From positions 6,138,001 to 6,202,000 of the forward strand of contig NZ_JADBEB010000001.1 of the NCBI RefSeq assembly GCF_014874095.1: a DNA stretch of 64,000 bases. The letters run 5' to 3'. Every line of letters starts with the position of its first letter. Within the stretch, counting starts at the first letter, position 1. The position numbers and the translations under genes were made by a program. This DNA comes from Plantactinospora soyae (GTDB lineage Bacteria > Actinomycetota > Actinomycetes > Mycobacteriales > Micromonosporaceae). Below the pieces are notes generated by a model that had not been told where the DNA came from, searched no databases, and saw nothing but the letters and a program-made list of their open reading frames with translations. Positions 27,957 through 37,064 of this stretch are shown here, piece after piece.

Positions 27957-28988
27957 GTGGTGGGACCAGCAGCACCTCCACAGGTGGCACCCGCGTCACG
28001 CGTCTCCGGCGACTCCGGACCACGGGTCGGAGCGCCCGGCGCCGACCAGGAGATCGCGGTCAGCGTCGTCCGGCGCCGGCTGGTTGCCGACGACGTCCTC
28101 GAACTGGCCCTGGCCCGCCCGACGGGGCAGGCACTTCCACAATGGACGCCGGGGGCGCACGTCGACGTACTCCTGCCGGGCGGCATGGTCCGGCAGTACT
28201 CGCTCTGCGGCGACCCGGCACAGACCGGAAGCTGGCGGATCGGCGTACTGCGCGAGCCGGCGGGACGCGGCGGATCCGCGTGGCTGCACGACCACGCCGT
28301 CGAGGGAACCGAACTCGTCCTTCGTGGACCCCGGAACAACTTCCCGCTCGACGACGCCGACCGGTACGTCTTCGTCGCCGGCGGGGTCGGGATCACCCCC
28401 GTACTGACCATGGTGCACGCGGCGGAACGCGCCGGCCGACCCTGGGTGCTGTGGTACGGCGGACGCCGCCGCTCCTCGATGGCCTTCCTCGACGAACTGA
28501 CCGGGTACGGCGACCGGGTGCGCCTGCGCCCGGAGGACGAGTCCGGCCAGCTCGACCTGGCCACGGTGCTCGCCGACCGGGACCCGGGCACCCTGTTCTA
28601 CTGCTGCGGTCCTCCCGGACTGATCGACGCGATGCGCTCCCGGTGCCAGTCGATGCCGGCCGGGAACCTGCGGGTCGAACGGTTCAGCGCGGTGCCGCAG
28701 CCGGCCGCCGACGAACCCGACGGCGGCATCGAGGTGATCTGCCAGCGGTCCGGCCTGACCGTGGCGGTGCCGCCCGGGCTGAGCATCCTCGACGCGGTAC
28801 GGCAGGCCGGGGTGGACGTCCTCTCCTCGTGCACGGAGGGAATCTGTGGAACCTGCGAGACGACCGTGCTCGACGGCGTGCCGGCGCACCGGGACTCGCT
28901 GCTGACCGAGGACGAGCAGGAGGCCGGCGACACCATGATGATCTGCGTTTCCCGGGCCCTCGGCGACCGGCTGGTACTCGACCTGTGA
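27957..28988 (+). CDS. PDR/VanB-type oxygenase reductase (FMN/NADH/2Fe-2S)
   Basis: The 343-residue protein has a flavin-binding barrel ('PGAHVDVLLPGGMVRQYSLCGDP'), an NAD-binding domain ('VFVAGGVGITPVLTMVHAA', 'FYCCGPPGLIDAM') and a C-terminal plant-type ferredoxin domain with ligands Cys292, Cys297, Cys300 and Cys330. This is the domain order of phthalate dioxygenase reductase and VanB. It passes electrons from NADH to a Rieske oxygenase, here the gene directly downstream. Two consecutive GTG codons at 27957/27960 serve as start, with GAGAGGG upstream. Confidence 0.9.
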   Translation: MVGPAAPPQVAPASRVSGDSGPRVGAPGADQEIAVSVVRRRLVADDVLELALARPTGQALPQWTPGAHVDVLLPGGMVRQYSLCGDPAQTGSWRIGVLREPAGRGGSAWLHDHAVEGTELVLRGPRNNFPLDDADRYVFVAGGVGITPVLTMVHAAERAGRPWVLWYGGRRRSSMAFLDELTGYGDRVRLRPEDESGQLDLATVLADRDPGTLFYCCGPPGLIDAMRSRCQSMPAGNLRVERFSAVPQPAADEPDGGIEVICQRSGLTVAVPPGLSILDAVRQAGVDVLSSCTEGICGTCETTVLDGVPAHRDSLLTEDEQEAGDTMMICVSRALGDRLVLDL

Positions 28989-29028
28989 CGTGCGCCCGCC
29001 GCACCATGACGACTGCCAAGGAGATCTG

Positions 29029-30066
29029 ATGCCACACGTCCAGAACGGTTGGTACCTCGCCGCGTGGTCGGACGAGGTGGGACGTACCTTGACCCAGCGG
29101 TGGATCGCCGGCAATCCGGTCTGCTTCTACCGGCTGGGCGACGGCACCCCGGTCGCCCTCGAGGACCGCTGCCCACACCGCAAGTTCCCGCTCTCGCTGG
29201 GCCGGCTCGACGGCGACGTGCTGGAGTGCAACTACCACGGCTACCGGTTCGACGCGACGGGCAGCTGCGTCGGGGTAGCCGAGCAGCAGGACAAGCCCCG
29301 GGCCGCCACCCGCCGGTTCCGGCTGCTCGAACGCGACGGCATCGTCTGGATCTGGCCCGGCGACCCGGACCGGGCCGACGAATCCCAACTGCCCGACACC
29401 TCGTGGCTGACCGATCCGAACTGGACACACGTCAAGGGCGTACTGCCGCTGAAGGCCCGGCACCTGCTGCTGGTGGAGAACCTGCTCGACCTGTCGCACG
29501 AGACGTTCCTGCACCCGTCGACGATCGGCAACGCGGCGGTCGCCGCCACCCCGATCGAGGTGACCACCTCCGGTCCGAGGGTCTTCTTCCAACGCCGGAT
29601 GATCGGGGTGCAGGCGCCGCCGTTCTACGAGAAGTCGATGGGGCTGACCGGTCTGGTCGACCGCTGGCAGGACGGCGAGTTCCATCCGCCGGGGGTGTTC
29701 CTGCTCAACATCCGGCTGGCCGCCACCGGTACCGAGGAGCCCGAGGGCTTCCACATGAAGGTGCTGTACGGAATGACCCCGTCGACCGAGAACGAGTGCC
29801 ACGACTTCTACGCGCTCGCCCGGGACTACGCGGTCGACGACGCGGAGCTGACCGCGTTCCAGCACCAGCAGCAGCTCTCCGTGATGGGCGAGGACGTGGA
29901 CGCCCTCGAGGTGCAGGAACTGATGTACGCCACCGAGCGGCGCCGGACCGTGGAGTCGAGCATCCGGTCCGACCTGGCCGCGCTGCGGGGGCGCCGGGTA
30001 CTACAGAAGATGCTGGCCGCCGAGGCGGCCGAGGAGAACTCCGGCGCCGTACCGGCCGGGCGGTAG
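29029..30066 (+). CDS. VanA-type Rieske oxygenase (probable aromatic O-demethylase)
   Basis: The 345-residue oxygenase has a Rieske cluster with Cys48-x-His50 and Cys67-x2-His70 (RCPHR and CNYHGYRF) and, past it, the non-haem iron region with 'NLLDLSHETFLHPSTIGN', giving the D/H-x3-H ligands. The architecture and length match VanA, the vanillate O-demethylase oxygenase. Such enzymes release a methyl group as formaldehyde. The preceding reductase and following formaldehyde dehydrogenase fit this. ATG 29029 follows AAGGAG. The substrate is probably a methoxylated benzoate such as 3-O-methylgallate, syringate or vanillate. Confidence 0.85.
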   Translation: MPHVQNGWYLAAWSDEVGRTLTQRWIAGNPVCFYRLGDGTPVALEDRCPHRKFPLSLGRLDGDVLECNYHGYRFDATGSCVGVAEQQDKPRAATRRFRLLERDGIVWIWPGDPDRADESQLPDTSWLTDPNWTHVKGVLPLKARHLLLVENLLDLSHETFLHPSTIGNAAVAATPIEVTTSGPRVFFQRRMIGVQAPPFYEKSMGLTGLVDRWQDGEFHPPGVFLLNIRLAATGTEEPEGFHMKVLYGMTPSTENECHDFYALARDYAVDDAELTAFQHQQQLSVMGEDVDALEVQELMYATERRRTVESSIRSDLAALRGRRVLQKMLAAEAAEENSGAVPAGR

Positions 30067-30143
30067 TTCCACCTGGCGCGGTGGCGCCCGGCGGGCGACG
30101 ACGGACCAGCAGACGACCAGCGAGGCAGGGGAGAGGGAAACCG

Positions 30144-31382
30144 ATGGCAGGCAACCGGGCGGTCGCGTACGTCGAGCCGGGCAAGGTCGAGGTGCAGGAG
30201 ATTCCGTACCCGACGCTGGAGCTTCGGGACGGGCCGGGCGTACATCCGGCGAACGTCGGCCGGCAGTGCCAGCACGGCGTCATCCTGAAGGTCGTCACGA
30301 CCAACATCTGCGGCAGCGACCAGCACATGGTGCGGGGACGGACCAGCGCCCCCCGGGACCTGGTGCTCGGCCACGAAATCCTCGGTGAGGTCGTCGAGGT
30401 CGGTCGCGACGTCGAGTTCGTCAAGGTCGGCGACCTCTGCTCGGTGCCGTTCAACATCGCCTGCGGCCGCTGCCGCAACTGCAAGGAGGGCAAGACCGGG
30501 ATCTGCCTGACCGTCAACCCGGACCGCCCCGGCTCGGCGTACGGCTACGTCGACATGGGCGGCTGGGTCGGTGGCCAGGCCGAGTACGTCATGGTGCCGT
30601 ACGCGGACTGGAACCTGCTCCGGTTCCCGGACCGGGACCAGGCGATGGCGAAGATCCTGGACCTGACGATGCTGTCGGACATCTTCCCGACCGGCTTCCA
30701 CGGTGCGGTCACCGCCGGGGTCCGGCCGGGCTCCACCGTGTACGTCGCCGGAGCCGGCCCGGTCGGACTCGCCGCCGCGGCCGGCGCCCGGCTGCTCGGC
30801 GCGGCCGTGGTGATCGTCGGCGACCTGATCCCGGAGCGGCTCGACCGGGCTCGGCGTGCCGGATTCGAGGCGGTCGACGTCTCGCTCGGCGACCCGGCGG
30901 ACCAGGTCGAGCAGATCCTCGGCGTACCCGAGGTGGACGCCGCCGTCGACGCGGTCGGCTTCGAGGCGCGCGGGCACGGCGCCGGAGCCGCGCAGGAGGC
31001 GCCGGCCACCGTGCTGAACTCGCTGATGGAGCTGACCTCGGCGGGCGGCGCCATCGGCATCCCGGGCCTCTACGTCACCGCCGACCCGGGCGCGGTCGAC
31101 GAGCCCGCCCGACGCGGATCGCTCAGCCTCGGCCTCGGCACGGGCTGGGCCAAGTCACTCTCCTTCACCACCGGCCAGTGCCCGGTGATGCGCTACAACC
31201 GCAGCCTGATGATGGCGATCCTGCACGACCGGGTCTCGATCGCCGACGTCGTGGGGGCCACCGTGATCTCGCTCGACGACGCGCCGCAGGGTTACGCGGA
31301 CTTCGACGGCGGTGCCGCCCGCAAGTACGTGATCGATCCGCACGGCATGGTCGGCGCGACCTCGGCGGTGGCCGCCGGATGA
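30144..31382 (+). CDS. fdhA: Glutathione-independent formaldehyde dehydrogenase (zinc ADH superfamily)
   Basis: The 412-residue protein matches the Pseudomonas-type FdhA: 'AVAYVEPGKVEVQEIPYP', catalytic zinc region 'TTNICGSDQHMVRGRT' with 'LGHEILGEVVEVG', structural zinc Cys set CGRCRNCKEGKTGIC, and nucleotide fold 'VYVAGAGPVGLAAAAGARLLGA'. The long insert with 'GYVDMGGWVGGQAEYVMVPYAD' is typical. It oxidises formaldehyde with bound NAD. Its position after a demethylating Rieske oxygenase makes detoxification of released formaldehyde the likely role. ATG 30144 follows GGGAGAGGG; the stop overlaps the next start. Confidence 0.88.
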   Translation: MAGNRAVAYVEPGKVEVQEIPYPTLELRDGPGVHPANVGRQCQHGVILKVVTTNICGSDQHMVRGRTSAPRDLVLGHEILGEVVEVGRDVEFVKVGDLCSVPFNIACGRCRNCKEGKTGICLTVNPDRPGSAYGYVDMGGWVGGQAEYVMVPYADWNLLRFPDRDQAMAKILDLTMLSDIFPTGFHGAVTAGVRPGSTVYVAGAGPVGLAAAAGARLLGAAVVIVGDLIPERLDRARRAGFEAVDVSLGDPADQVEQILGVPEVDAAVDAVGFEARGHGAGAAQEAPATVLNSLMELTSAGGAIGIPGLYVTADPGAVDEPARRGSLSLGLGTGWAKSLSFTTGQCPVMRYNRSLMMAILHDRVSIADVVGATVISLDDAPQGYADFDGGAARKYVIDPHGMVGATSAVAAG

Positions 31383-32089
31383 GCACGTTCGTGCTGGTGC
31401 ACGGCGCCTGGCACGGCGGCTGGTGCTGGCGCCGGGTCACCCCGGCGCTGCGCGCGGCCGGCCACGAGGTGCTGACCCCGACGCTGACCGGGGTCGGTGA
31501 CCGGGCCCACCTGATCAGTCCACTGGTCGGCCTGGAAACACACGTCGAGGACGTGGTCCGGCTGATCGACGCCGAGACCGACGGCGACGGCGACGTGGTG
31601 CTGGTCGGGCACAGCTACGCCGGCATGGTGATCACCGGCGTCGCCGACCGGCGGCCGGCCCGGGTACGCCAGCGGGTGTACCTGGACGCGTTCCTGCCGA
31701 CCGACGGCGAGGCCGCCATCGACCTGCTGCCCGCACACGTCGCCGGGCACTACCGGGAGTCGGTCGCGGGACCCGGACACGGCTGGCTCATCCCGCCGCG
31801 CTCGTTGCAGGTCCTCGGGGTCACCGAGCCGGACGACCTGGACTGGCTCACCCCACGGCTGACCCCGCACCCCTGGCGGAGCTACGCCGAGCCGCTGCGG
31901 ATCGGCGCGGCCGTCGACGACGTACCCGGGGCGTTCGTCGAGTGCGTGGACTGGATGCGGGTCTTCACCCCGTACGCGCAGCGGGCCCGGGACCGCGGCT
32001 GGCGGGTGCTCGACCTGCCGACCGGGCACGAGGCCATGGTGACCGCGCCGAAGGCGCTCGCCGAGGCGCTCCTGCGGCTGGTCGGCTAA
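31379..32089 (+). CDS. Alpha/beta-fold hydrolase
   Basis: The 236-residue protein has the fold start 'FVLVHGAWHGGWCWRRVTPAL', nucleophile elbow GHSYAG (catalytic Ser) and a late 'LPTGHEAMVTAPKALAE' with the catalytic His. It resembles small esterases of the salicylate-esterase/EstC type. In this cluster it may free an aromatic acid from an ester or open a lactone. The start ATG at 31379 overlaps the FdhA stop. Confidence 0.82.
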   Translation: MSTFVLVHGAWHGGWCWRRVTPALRAAGHEVLTPTLTGVGDRAHLISPLVGLETHVEDVVRLIDAETDGDGDVVLVGHSYAGMVITGVADRRPARVRQRVYLDAFLPTDGEAAIDLLPAHVAGHYRESVAGPGHGWLIPPRSLQVLGVTEPDDLDWLTPRLTPHPWRSYAEPLRIGAAVDDVPGAFVECVDWMRVFTPYAQRARDRGWRVLDLPTGHEAMVTAPKALAEALLRLVG

Positions 32090-32092
32090 GCC

Positions 32093-32941
32093 GTGTCCGG
32101 AGCCAGCCGGGACGGGTCCGGGGTCGGCCGGGACGAGGCGGAGCGGGGCGGGCGCGGAAACGGGGTAGCGGACCGGCTGTGCGGCCGGGTCGCGGTGGTG
32201 ACCGGTGCGGCCGGCGGCCTCGGCCGGGCGATCGCGCGGCGGCTGCTCGACGAGGGCGCCCTGGTGGCCGGGCTGGACGTGTTGCCGGTCGAGGAGACGA
32301 CCCGGGCGGTCGGGGCCGGGGAGCCGGCCGCCGCCGACGCCACGGCACCGGCCTTCCGGGCCTGGCGCTGCGACGTCACCGACCCGGACGCCGTGGCGGA
32401 GGTGGTCGCGGCGGTCGCCGCCGGGCTGGGTCCGGTCGACGTGCTGGTGAACAACGCGGGCCTGCTCTCCGGCCGGGCCGGCATGGCCGGTACGACCAGC
32501 GCGCAGATGCTGCGGTACTTCGAGGTCAACGCGGTCGGGCCACTGCTGATGGTGCAGGCCTGCCTCGACCACCTCCGGGCGAGCCCGCACCGGGGACGTG
32601 TCGTCAACGTGGCGTCCCGGACCTTCTTCACCGGCAGCCCCGGGCAGCTCGCCTACGTCGCCAGCAAGGGCGCGCTGGTGGGGATGACCCGGGTGCTGGC
32701 CCGGGAACTCGGTGCGGACCGGATCACGGTCAACGCGGCCGTACCGGCCCAGGTGGAGACGCCCGGCACCGCGCAGCACTCCACCGCCGAGGTGTTCGAG
32801 GCGACGATGCGGCAGCAGGCGATCCAGGAGTACGTGACGCCGGAGCGGTTCGCCGGGCTGGTCGCGTACCTGGCCTCCGACGACGCCGCGTTGATGACCG
32901 GCCAGACATTGGTGTACGACGGTGGAGGGCTGCTTCGTTGA
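32093..32941 (+). CDS. Short-chain dehydrogenase/reductase
   Basis: The 282-residue protein starts at GTG 32093, three bases after the hydrolase gene. It has the classic SDR cofactor motif TGAAGGLG, the NNAG motif (VLVNNAGLLSG), a Ser in VNVASRTFF, the Tyr-x3-Lys motif YVASK, and a C-terminal 'LMTGQTLVYDGGGLLR'. The first 25 residues are a low-complexity Gly/Arg extension. It probably oxidises or reduces an alcohol/ketone in the aromatic route. Its TGA overlaps a TTG start for the next small gene. Confidence 0.85.
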   Translation: MSGASRDGSGVGRDEAERGGRGNGVADRLCGRVAVVTGAAGGLGRAIARRLLDEGALVAGLDVLPVEETTRAVGAGEPAAADATAPAFRAWRCDVTDPDAVAEVVAAVAAGLGPVDVLVNNAGLLSGRAGMAGTTSAQMLRYFEVNAVGPLLMVQACLDHLRASPHRGRVVNVASRTFFTGSPGQLAYVASKGALVGMTRVLARELGADRITVNAAVPAQVETPGTAQHSTAEVFEATMRQQAIQEYVTPERFAGLVAYLASDDAALMTGQTLVYDGGGLLR

Positions 32942-33180
32942 CCACCCGGCAGGACGACGGCACGCGGTTCCGGGAGCCCGTCGCGACGGCAACGGAAATC
33001 TTCTCCGCCACCTGGACCCCCGGGTCGACCACGCTCACCGGAACCTGTTTCTGCGGGGCACGGCACCACGACTCGGATCCGGTGGCGATGTGGGACTGGC
33101 TCGACGCCCATCCGGTGGGGCACGACGACCGACAGGAGGACTGTGACATGAGGGGCAGATCCGGGAGGGACCATGGCTGA
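32938..33180 (+). CDS. Small 80-residue protein with CxC motif, unknown
   Basis: A TTG at 32938 overlaps the SDR stop (TTGA), and the frame ends at 33180 eight bases into the dioxygenase gene, so it is tightly packed in the operon. The protein reads like a single small domain with 'TLTGTCFCGARHHDSDPVAMWDWLDAHP', a CxC plus His-His pair. I recognise no named family. Coding is supported by the overlaps on both sides and by normal third-position GC. It could be a metal-binding or accessory protein for the dioxygenase. Confidence 0.55.
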   Translation: MTTRQDDGTRFREPVATATEIFSATWTPGSTTLTGTCFCGARHHDSDPVAMWDWLDAHPVGHDDRQEDCDMRGRSGRDHG

Positions 33181-34339
33181 GATCGTCGCGGCGGCGGCCG
33201 CCGTACACGCGCCGCAGTTGATCAGCCGGCCGCAGAACGAGGAGTTGGAGAAGCTCGACCGGGGTACGGACGCGCTGCACCGGCTGGGGCGGGTACTCGA
33301 CGAGACGTCCCCCGACGTCCTGCTGGTGATCGGCCTCGACCACCTGGAGACGTTCTGGCTCGGCGCGGCGCCGACCTTCACCGTCTTCGTCGGGGAGCAC
33401 GCCGAGGCGGACTACGCCGGGCGGGTGCACCGGAAGGTGCCGGTGCACACCGAGATCGCCGTGGACCTGCTCAAGGGGCTGGTGGCCCGGGACTTCGACA
33501 TGACCTTCTCCCAGGAGGGCACGCTGGGGCACGCCTTCCTCACCCCGTTGCAGTACGTCCTGCAGGACCGGCAGATCCCGGTGGTGCCGTTGCTGGTCAA
33601 CGTCTACCTGCCGCCGCTGCCGAGCCCACGCCGCTGCTACGCGCTGGGCCGGGCGATCGCCGACGTCCTCGCGTCCCGGCCGGAACGGGTCGCCGTGCTG
33701 GCCAGCGGCGGAATGTCCCACTTCCCCGGCACCGCGCGCTACCACGACCCGCAGTTGTCGTTCGACGAATGGGTGTTGCAGGAGGTCGGCGCCGGCCGCT
33801 GGCAGGAACTCCTCGACCTGACCCCGGTGCAGCTCGACGAGGTGGGGGAGGGGGAGCTGCTGACCTGGTTCGTGATGCTCGGGATCACCGGTGAGATGCC
33901 CGCCTCGATGCTGTCGTACCAGGCGCTGTCCCATCACGGGCACGGCGTCGTACAGCTCATCCCGCCGCTCGCTCCGGCGGTCGCGGCGCCGGAGCCGACG
34001 GTTCCGCGCTACGGCGGGCACGTCTTCACCCAGGACGACTACCGCTGGTACAAGTTTCCCGAACCGAGCAGCTTCGCGCTGAACAAGCTGCTGCACCAGA
34101 TCATCGTGAATCCCGGCTTCCGGGCGGAGTTCGTCCGGGACCGGGCCGCCGTCGTCGGGGCCGCCGCGCTGACCGACCCGGAACGCCGGGCGCTGCTGGC
34201 GGAGGGCTTCGACGAACTCGTGGCGGTCGGCGCGCATCCACTCCTCGCGCTCTCCGCCCGGCAGGTCGTGGCGCTGGAACAGCAGAACGCCGCACCAGCC
34301 CCGGGCACCGCCCCGGCATCCGGCGCCGGGAGCCGGTGA
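33173..34339 (+). CDS. Fused LigB-LigA class III extradiol dioxygenase (gallate-type)
   Basis: The 388-residue protein joins a LigB-like catalytic domain (residues 1-280) to a LigA-like domain (about 300-375: 'ALNKLLHQIIVNPGFRAEFVRDRAAVV', 'LTDPERRALLAEGFDELVAVGAHPLL'). Likely iron and acid-base residues are His12 (AAVHAP), His57 (GLDHLE), the His of GGMSHFPG, and the Glu of VGEGELLTWF. This one-chain fusion is the architecture of gallate dioxygenase and 3-O-methylgallate dioxygenase. It opens the ring between C4 and C5 to give 4-oxalomesaconate, the substrate of the hydratase at 17977. GGGAGGG precedes the ATG. Confidence 0.88.
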   Translation: MAEIVAAAAAVHAPQLISRPQNEELEKLDRGTDALHRLGRVLDETSPDVLLVIGLDHLETFWLGAAPTFTVFVGEHAEADYAGRVHRKVPVHTEIAVDLLKGLVARDFDMTFSQEGTLGHAFLTPLQYVLQDRQIPVVPLLVNVYLPPLPSPRRCYALGRAIADVLASRPERVAVLASGGMSHFPGTARYHDPQLSFDEWVLQEVGAGRWQELLDLTPVQLDEVGEGELLTWFVMLGITGEMPASMLSYQALSHHGHGVVQLIPPLAPAVAAPEPTVPRYGGHVFTQDDYRWYKFPEPSSFALNKLLHQIIVNPGFRAEFVRDRAAVVGAAALTDPERRALLAEGFDELVAVGAHPLLALSARQVVALEQQNAAPAPGTAPASGAGSR

Positions 34340-35835
34340 TGGCCACGATCCGGCACTGGATCGGCGGGGCCTGGTCGGCCGGCTCCTCCGACCGGACCAC
34401 ACCGGTATGGGATCCGGCGACCGGCCAGCAGCGCGCCGAGGTGTCCCTGGCCGGGCCGGCGGAGGTGGACGCCGCCGTCCGGGCCGCCGCGGTGGCGGCC
34501 GAAAGCTGGGCCGAGACCTCGGTCGCGGCCCGGACCCGGGTGCTGTTCCGGTTCCGCGACCTGGTGGACCGGCACGCCGGAGATCTGGCCCGGCTGATCA
34601 CCGACGAGCACGGCAAGGTCCTCTCCGACGCCCGGGGCGAGGTGCAGCGCGGGTTGGAGGTGGTCGAGTTCGCCTGCGGAATCGGTGAACTGCTCAAGGG
34701 CGTCTACTCGGACCAGGTGTCCAGCGACGTCGACGCGTTCACCTTCCGCCAGCAGCTCGGCGTCGTCGCCGGGATCACCCCGTTCAACTTCCCGGCCATG
34801 GTGCCGATGTGGATGCATCCGGTCGCCATCGCCACCGGGAACACCTTCGTACTCAAACCGAGCGAACGGGTCCCGTCGGCGTCCGGACTCGTCGCCGAGC
34901 TGTACGCCGAGGCCGGACTGCCGAGCGGGGTCTTCAACGTGGTCCACGGCGACCGGGTCGCCGTCGACGCGATCCTCGACCATCCGGACGTGGCCGCCGT
35001 CTCGTTCGTCGGATCGACGCCGATCGCCCGGTACATCCACGAGCGGGCCGCCCGGGCCGGGAAACGCGTCCAGGCCCTGGGCGGCGCGAAGAACCACGCG
35101 GTGGTGCTGCCGGACGCCGATCTCGACTTCGCGGCCGAGCAACTGGTCGCGGCGGGCTTCGGGTCGGCCGGCCAGCGCTGCATGGCGATCTCGGCGGTCG
35201 TCGCCGTGGGAACCGCCGCCGAGCCGTTGCTGAAGCGGATCAGCGCGCTCGCCGGACAGTTGCCGGTCGGCCCCGGCCGGGACGAGCGTTCCCAACTGGG
35301 GCCGGTCATCTCGGCGCAGGCGCGGCAGCGGATCCTCGGTGCCGTCGGTACCGCCGTCGAGGCCGGCGCCGAACTGGTCCTGGACGGAACCGGGCTGCGG
35401 GTACCCGGACACGAGGAGGGCTTCTTCGTCGGGCCCTGCGTACTGGACCGGGTCACCCCGGAGATGGCCGCCTACCGGGAGGAGATCTTCGGCCCGGTGC
35501 TCTGCGTACTGCGGGTCGACACCCTCGACGAGGCGTTGCGGTTGGTCAACGCCAACCCGTACGGCAACGGGGCCGCGCTGTTCACCGCGAGCGGAGAGGC
35601 GGCCCGGACGTTCCACCGCCGGGTCCAGGTCGGGATGGTCGGGGTCAACGTGCCGATCCCGGTGCCGATGGCGTACCACTCGTTCGGCGGATGGAAGGAC
35701 TCGCTGTTCGGGGATCGGCACGTGCACGGCCCGGAGGGGGTCGGCTTCTACACCCGGGCCAAGGCGGTGACGACGCGCTGGCCGCGTTCCGGCGCCACCG
35801 AGGCCGCGCCGCTGAGCTTCCCGACGTCCAGATGA
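34339..35835 (+). CDS. CoA-acylating methylmalonate-semialdehyde dehydrogenase-like (MmsA family)
   Basis: The 498-residue aldehyde dehydrogenase has the MmsA-family pattern: 'ITPFNFPAMVPMWMHPVAIATGN', 'GGAKNHAVVLPDADLD', and catalytic Cys281 in GSAGQRCMAIS, with 'VNANPYGNGAALFTASGEAAR' later. MmsA enzymes make acyl-CoA from semialdehydes, often with decarboxylation. Its start (GTG 34336 or ATG 34339) overlaps the dioxygenase stop. In this cluster it may act on an aromatic aldehyde or a semialdehyde ring-cleavage product; sequence does not decide. Confidence 0.85.
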   Translation: MATIRHWIGGAWSAGSSDRTTPVWDPATGQQRAEVSLAGPAEVDAAVRAAAVAAESWAETSVAARTRVLFRFRDLVDRHAGDLARLITDEHGKVLSDARGEVQRGLEVVEFACGIGELLKGVYSDQVSSDVDAFTFRQQLGVVAGITPFNFPAMVPMWMHPVAIATGNTFVLKPSERVPSASGLVAELYAEAGLPSGVFNVVHGDRVAVDAILDHPDVAAVSFVGSTPIARYIHERAARAGKRVQALGGAKNHAVVLPDADLDFAAEQLVAAGFGSAGQRCMAISAVVAVGTAAEPLLKRISALAGQLPVGPGRDERSQLGPVISAQARQRILGAVGTAVEAGAELVLDGTGLRVPGHEEGFFVGPCVLDRVTPEMAAYREEIFGPVLCVLRVDTLDEALRLVNANPYGNGAALFTASGEAARTFHRRVQVGMVGVNVPIPVPMAYHSFGGWKDSLFGDRHVHGPEGVGFYTRAKAVTTRWPRSGATEAAPLSFPTSR

Positions 35836-35845
35836 AGGGTTACCT

Positions 35846-36955
35846 GTGAAAGCCGTGGTGCTGAACGGCCCGTCGGGGGAGTTGCGCCTGGAGGAGCTGC
35901 CCCGACCGGAACCGGGACCGGGAGAGGTGCTGGTCGAGGTCGCCGCGTGCGGCGTCTGCCACACGGACCTGCACGTGATGAAGGGGGAGGTGGCGTTCCC
36001 GACGCCCTGCGTGCTGGGGCACGAGGTCTCCGGGATCGTCCGGGGTACCGGGACCGGCGTCCTCGGCTTCGCCCCGGGGGACCGGGTCGCCAGCAGCTTC
36101 ATCATGCCGTGCGGCACCTGCCGGCACTGCGTGCGCGGGCACGAGGACCTCTGCGAGACCTTTTTCGCGCACAACCGGCTCAACGGCACACTCTACGACG
36201 GCCGGACCAGGCTGGCCCGCGCCGACGGAACGCCGATCTGGATGTACTCGATGGCCGGCCTCGCCGAGTACGTCGTCGTGCCCGCCACCGACGTCTTCCG
36301 GGTGCCGGACAACCTGTCCCTGGTGGACGCGGCCGTGCTCGGATGCAGCGTCTTCACCGCGTACGGCGCGGTGCACAACGTGGCCGAGCTGCGGCTCGGC
36401 GAGACCGTGGCGGTGGTGGCGGTCGGCGGGGTCGGCTCCAACATCGTGCAGCTCGCCCGCGCCACCGGGGCGACCACCGTGGTCGCGGTGGACCGCAGCC
36501 CGGAGAAGCTGGCGGCGGCGGCGGAACTCGGCGCGACCCATCTGGTCGACGCCGAGACCGAGGACGTCGCGGCGAGGATCGCCGAGATCACCGGCGGCCG
36601 GGGCGTCGACGTCGCGTTCGAGGTGCTCGGCCGGCCGGAGACCTTCGAACTGGCCCTGAACCTGCTCGGCGACGGCGGTCGGGCGGTGATGGTGGGCATC
36701 GCCCCGGCCGGGGTGACCGGGCGGATCGACATCACCCGGCTGGTGCGCCGCAAGCTGCGGGTGCTCGGTTCCTACGGGGCCCGGGCTCGCACCGACATGC
36801 CGGCGCTGTTGCGGCTGGTGGCACAGGGACTGGTCCGCCCCGGACAGGTCATCACCCGCCGGTACGGGCTCGCGGACGCCGCGGAGGCGTACGCGGCGCT
36901 CGATCGTGGCGAGATCGTCGGCCGAGCCGTGATCGAGGTCCGCGACCTGGGGTGA
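35846..36955 (+). CDS. Zinc-dependent alcohol dehydrogenase
   Basis: The 369-residue enzyme has catalytic zinc residues in ACGVCHTDLH and LGHEVSG, a structural zinc set CGTCRHCVRGHEDLC, and nucleotide-binding text 'VAVVAVGGVGSNIVQLARATGA'. It starts at GTG 35846 with GAAGGG upstream, ten bases after the aldehyde dehydrogenase. Alcohol plus aldehyde dehydrogenase side by side suggests oxidation of an aromatic alcohol to its acid. It ends the catabolic operon; strong hairpins follow. Confidence 0.87.
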   Translation: MKAVVLNGPSGELRLEELPRPEPGPGEVLVEVAACGVCHTDLHVMKGEVAFPTPCVLGHEVSGIVRGTGTGVLGFAPGDRVASSFIMPCGTCRHCVRGHEDLCETFFAHNRLNGTLYDGRTRLARADGTPIWMYSMAGLAEYVVVPATDVFRVPDNLSLVDAAVLGCSVFTAYGAVHNVAELRLGETVAVVAVGGVGSNIVQLARATGATTVVAVDRSPEKLAAAAELGATHLVDAETEDVAARIAEITGGRGVDVAFEVLGRPETFELALNLLGDGGRAVMVGIAPAGVTGRIDITRLVRRKLRVLGSYGARARTDMPALLRLVAQGLVRPGQVITRRYGLADAAEAYAALDRGEIVGRAVIEVRDLG

Positions 36956-36960
36956 GCCGA

Positions 36961-37010
36961 CCCGTACCGGGTACGGGAGGTCGGGGCCTGGCCGGGTCCC
37001 GGCCTCCCGT
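36961..37010 (+). terminator. Nested strong hairpins ending the catabolic operon
   Basis: CCCGTACC/GGTACGGG form a hairpin at 36961-36977, and GGCCGGG/CCCGGCC another at 36990-37004. An alternative outer stem GGGAGG/CCTCCC spans 36974-37008. They start six bases after the alcohol dehydrogenase stop. Confidence 0.7.
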
Positions 37011-37064
37011 CGGCTTTCGGCCCGTCGGCGGGGCACGGCACTGCGGGACGGCTTTCCGGGTACG

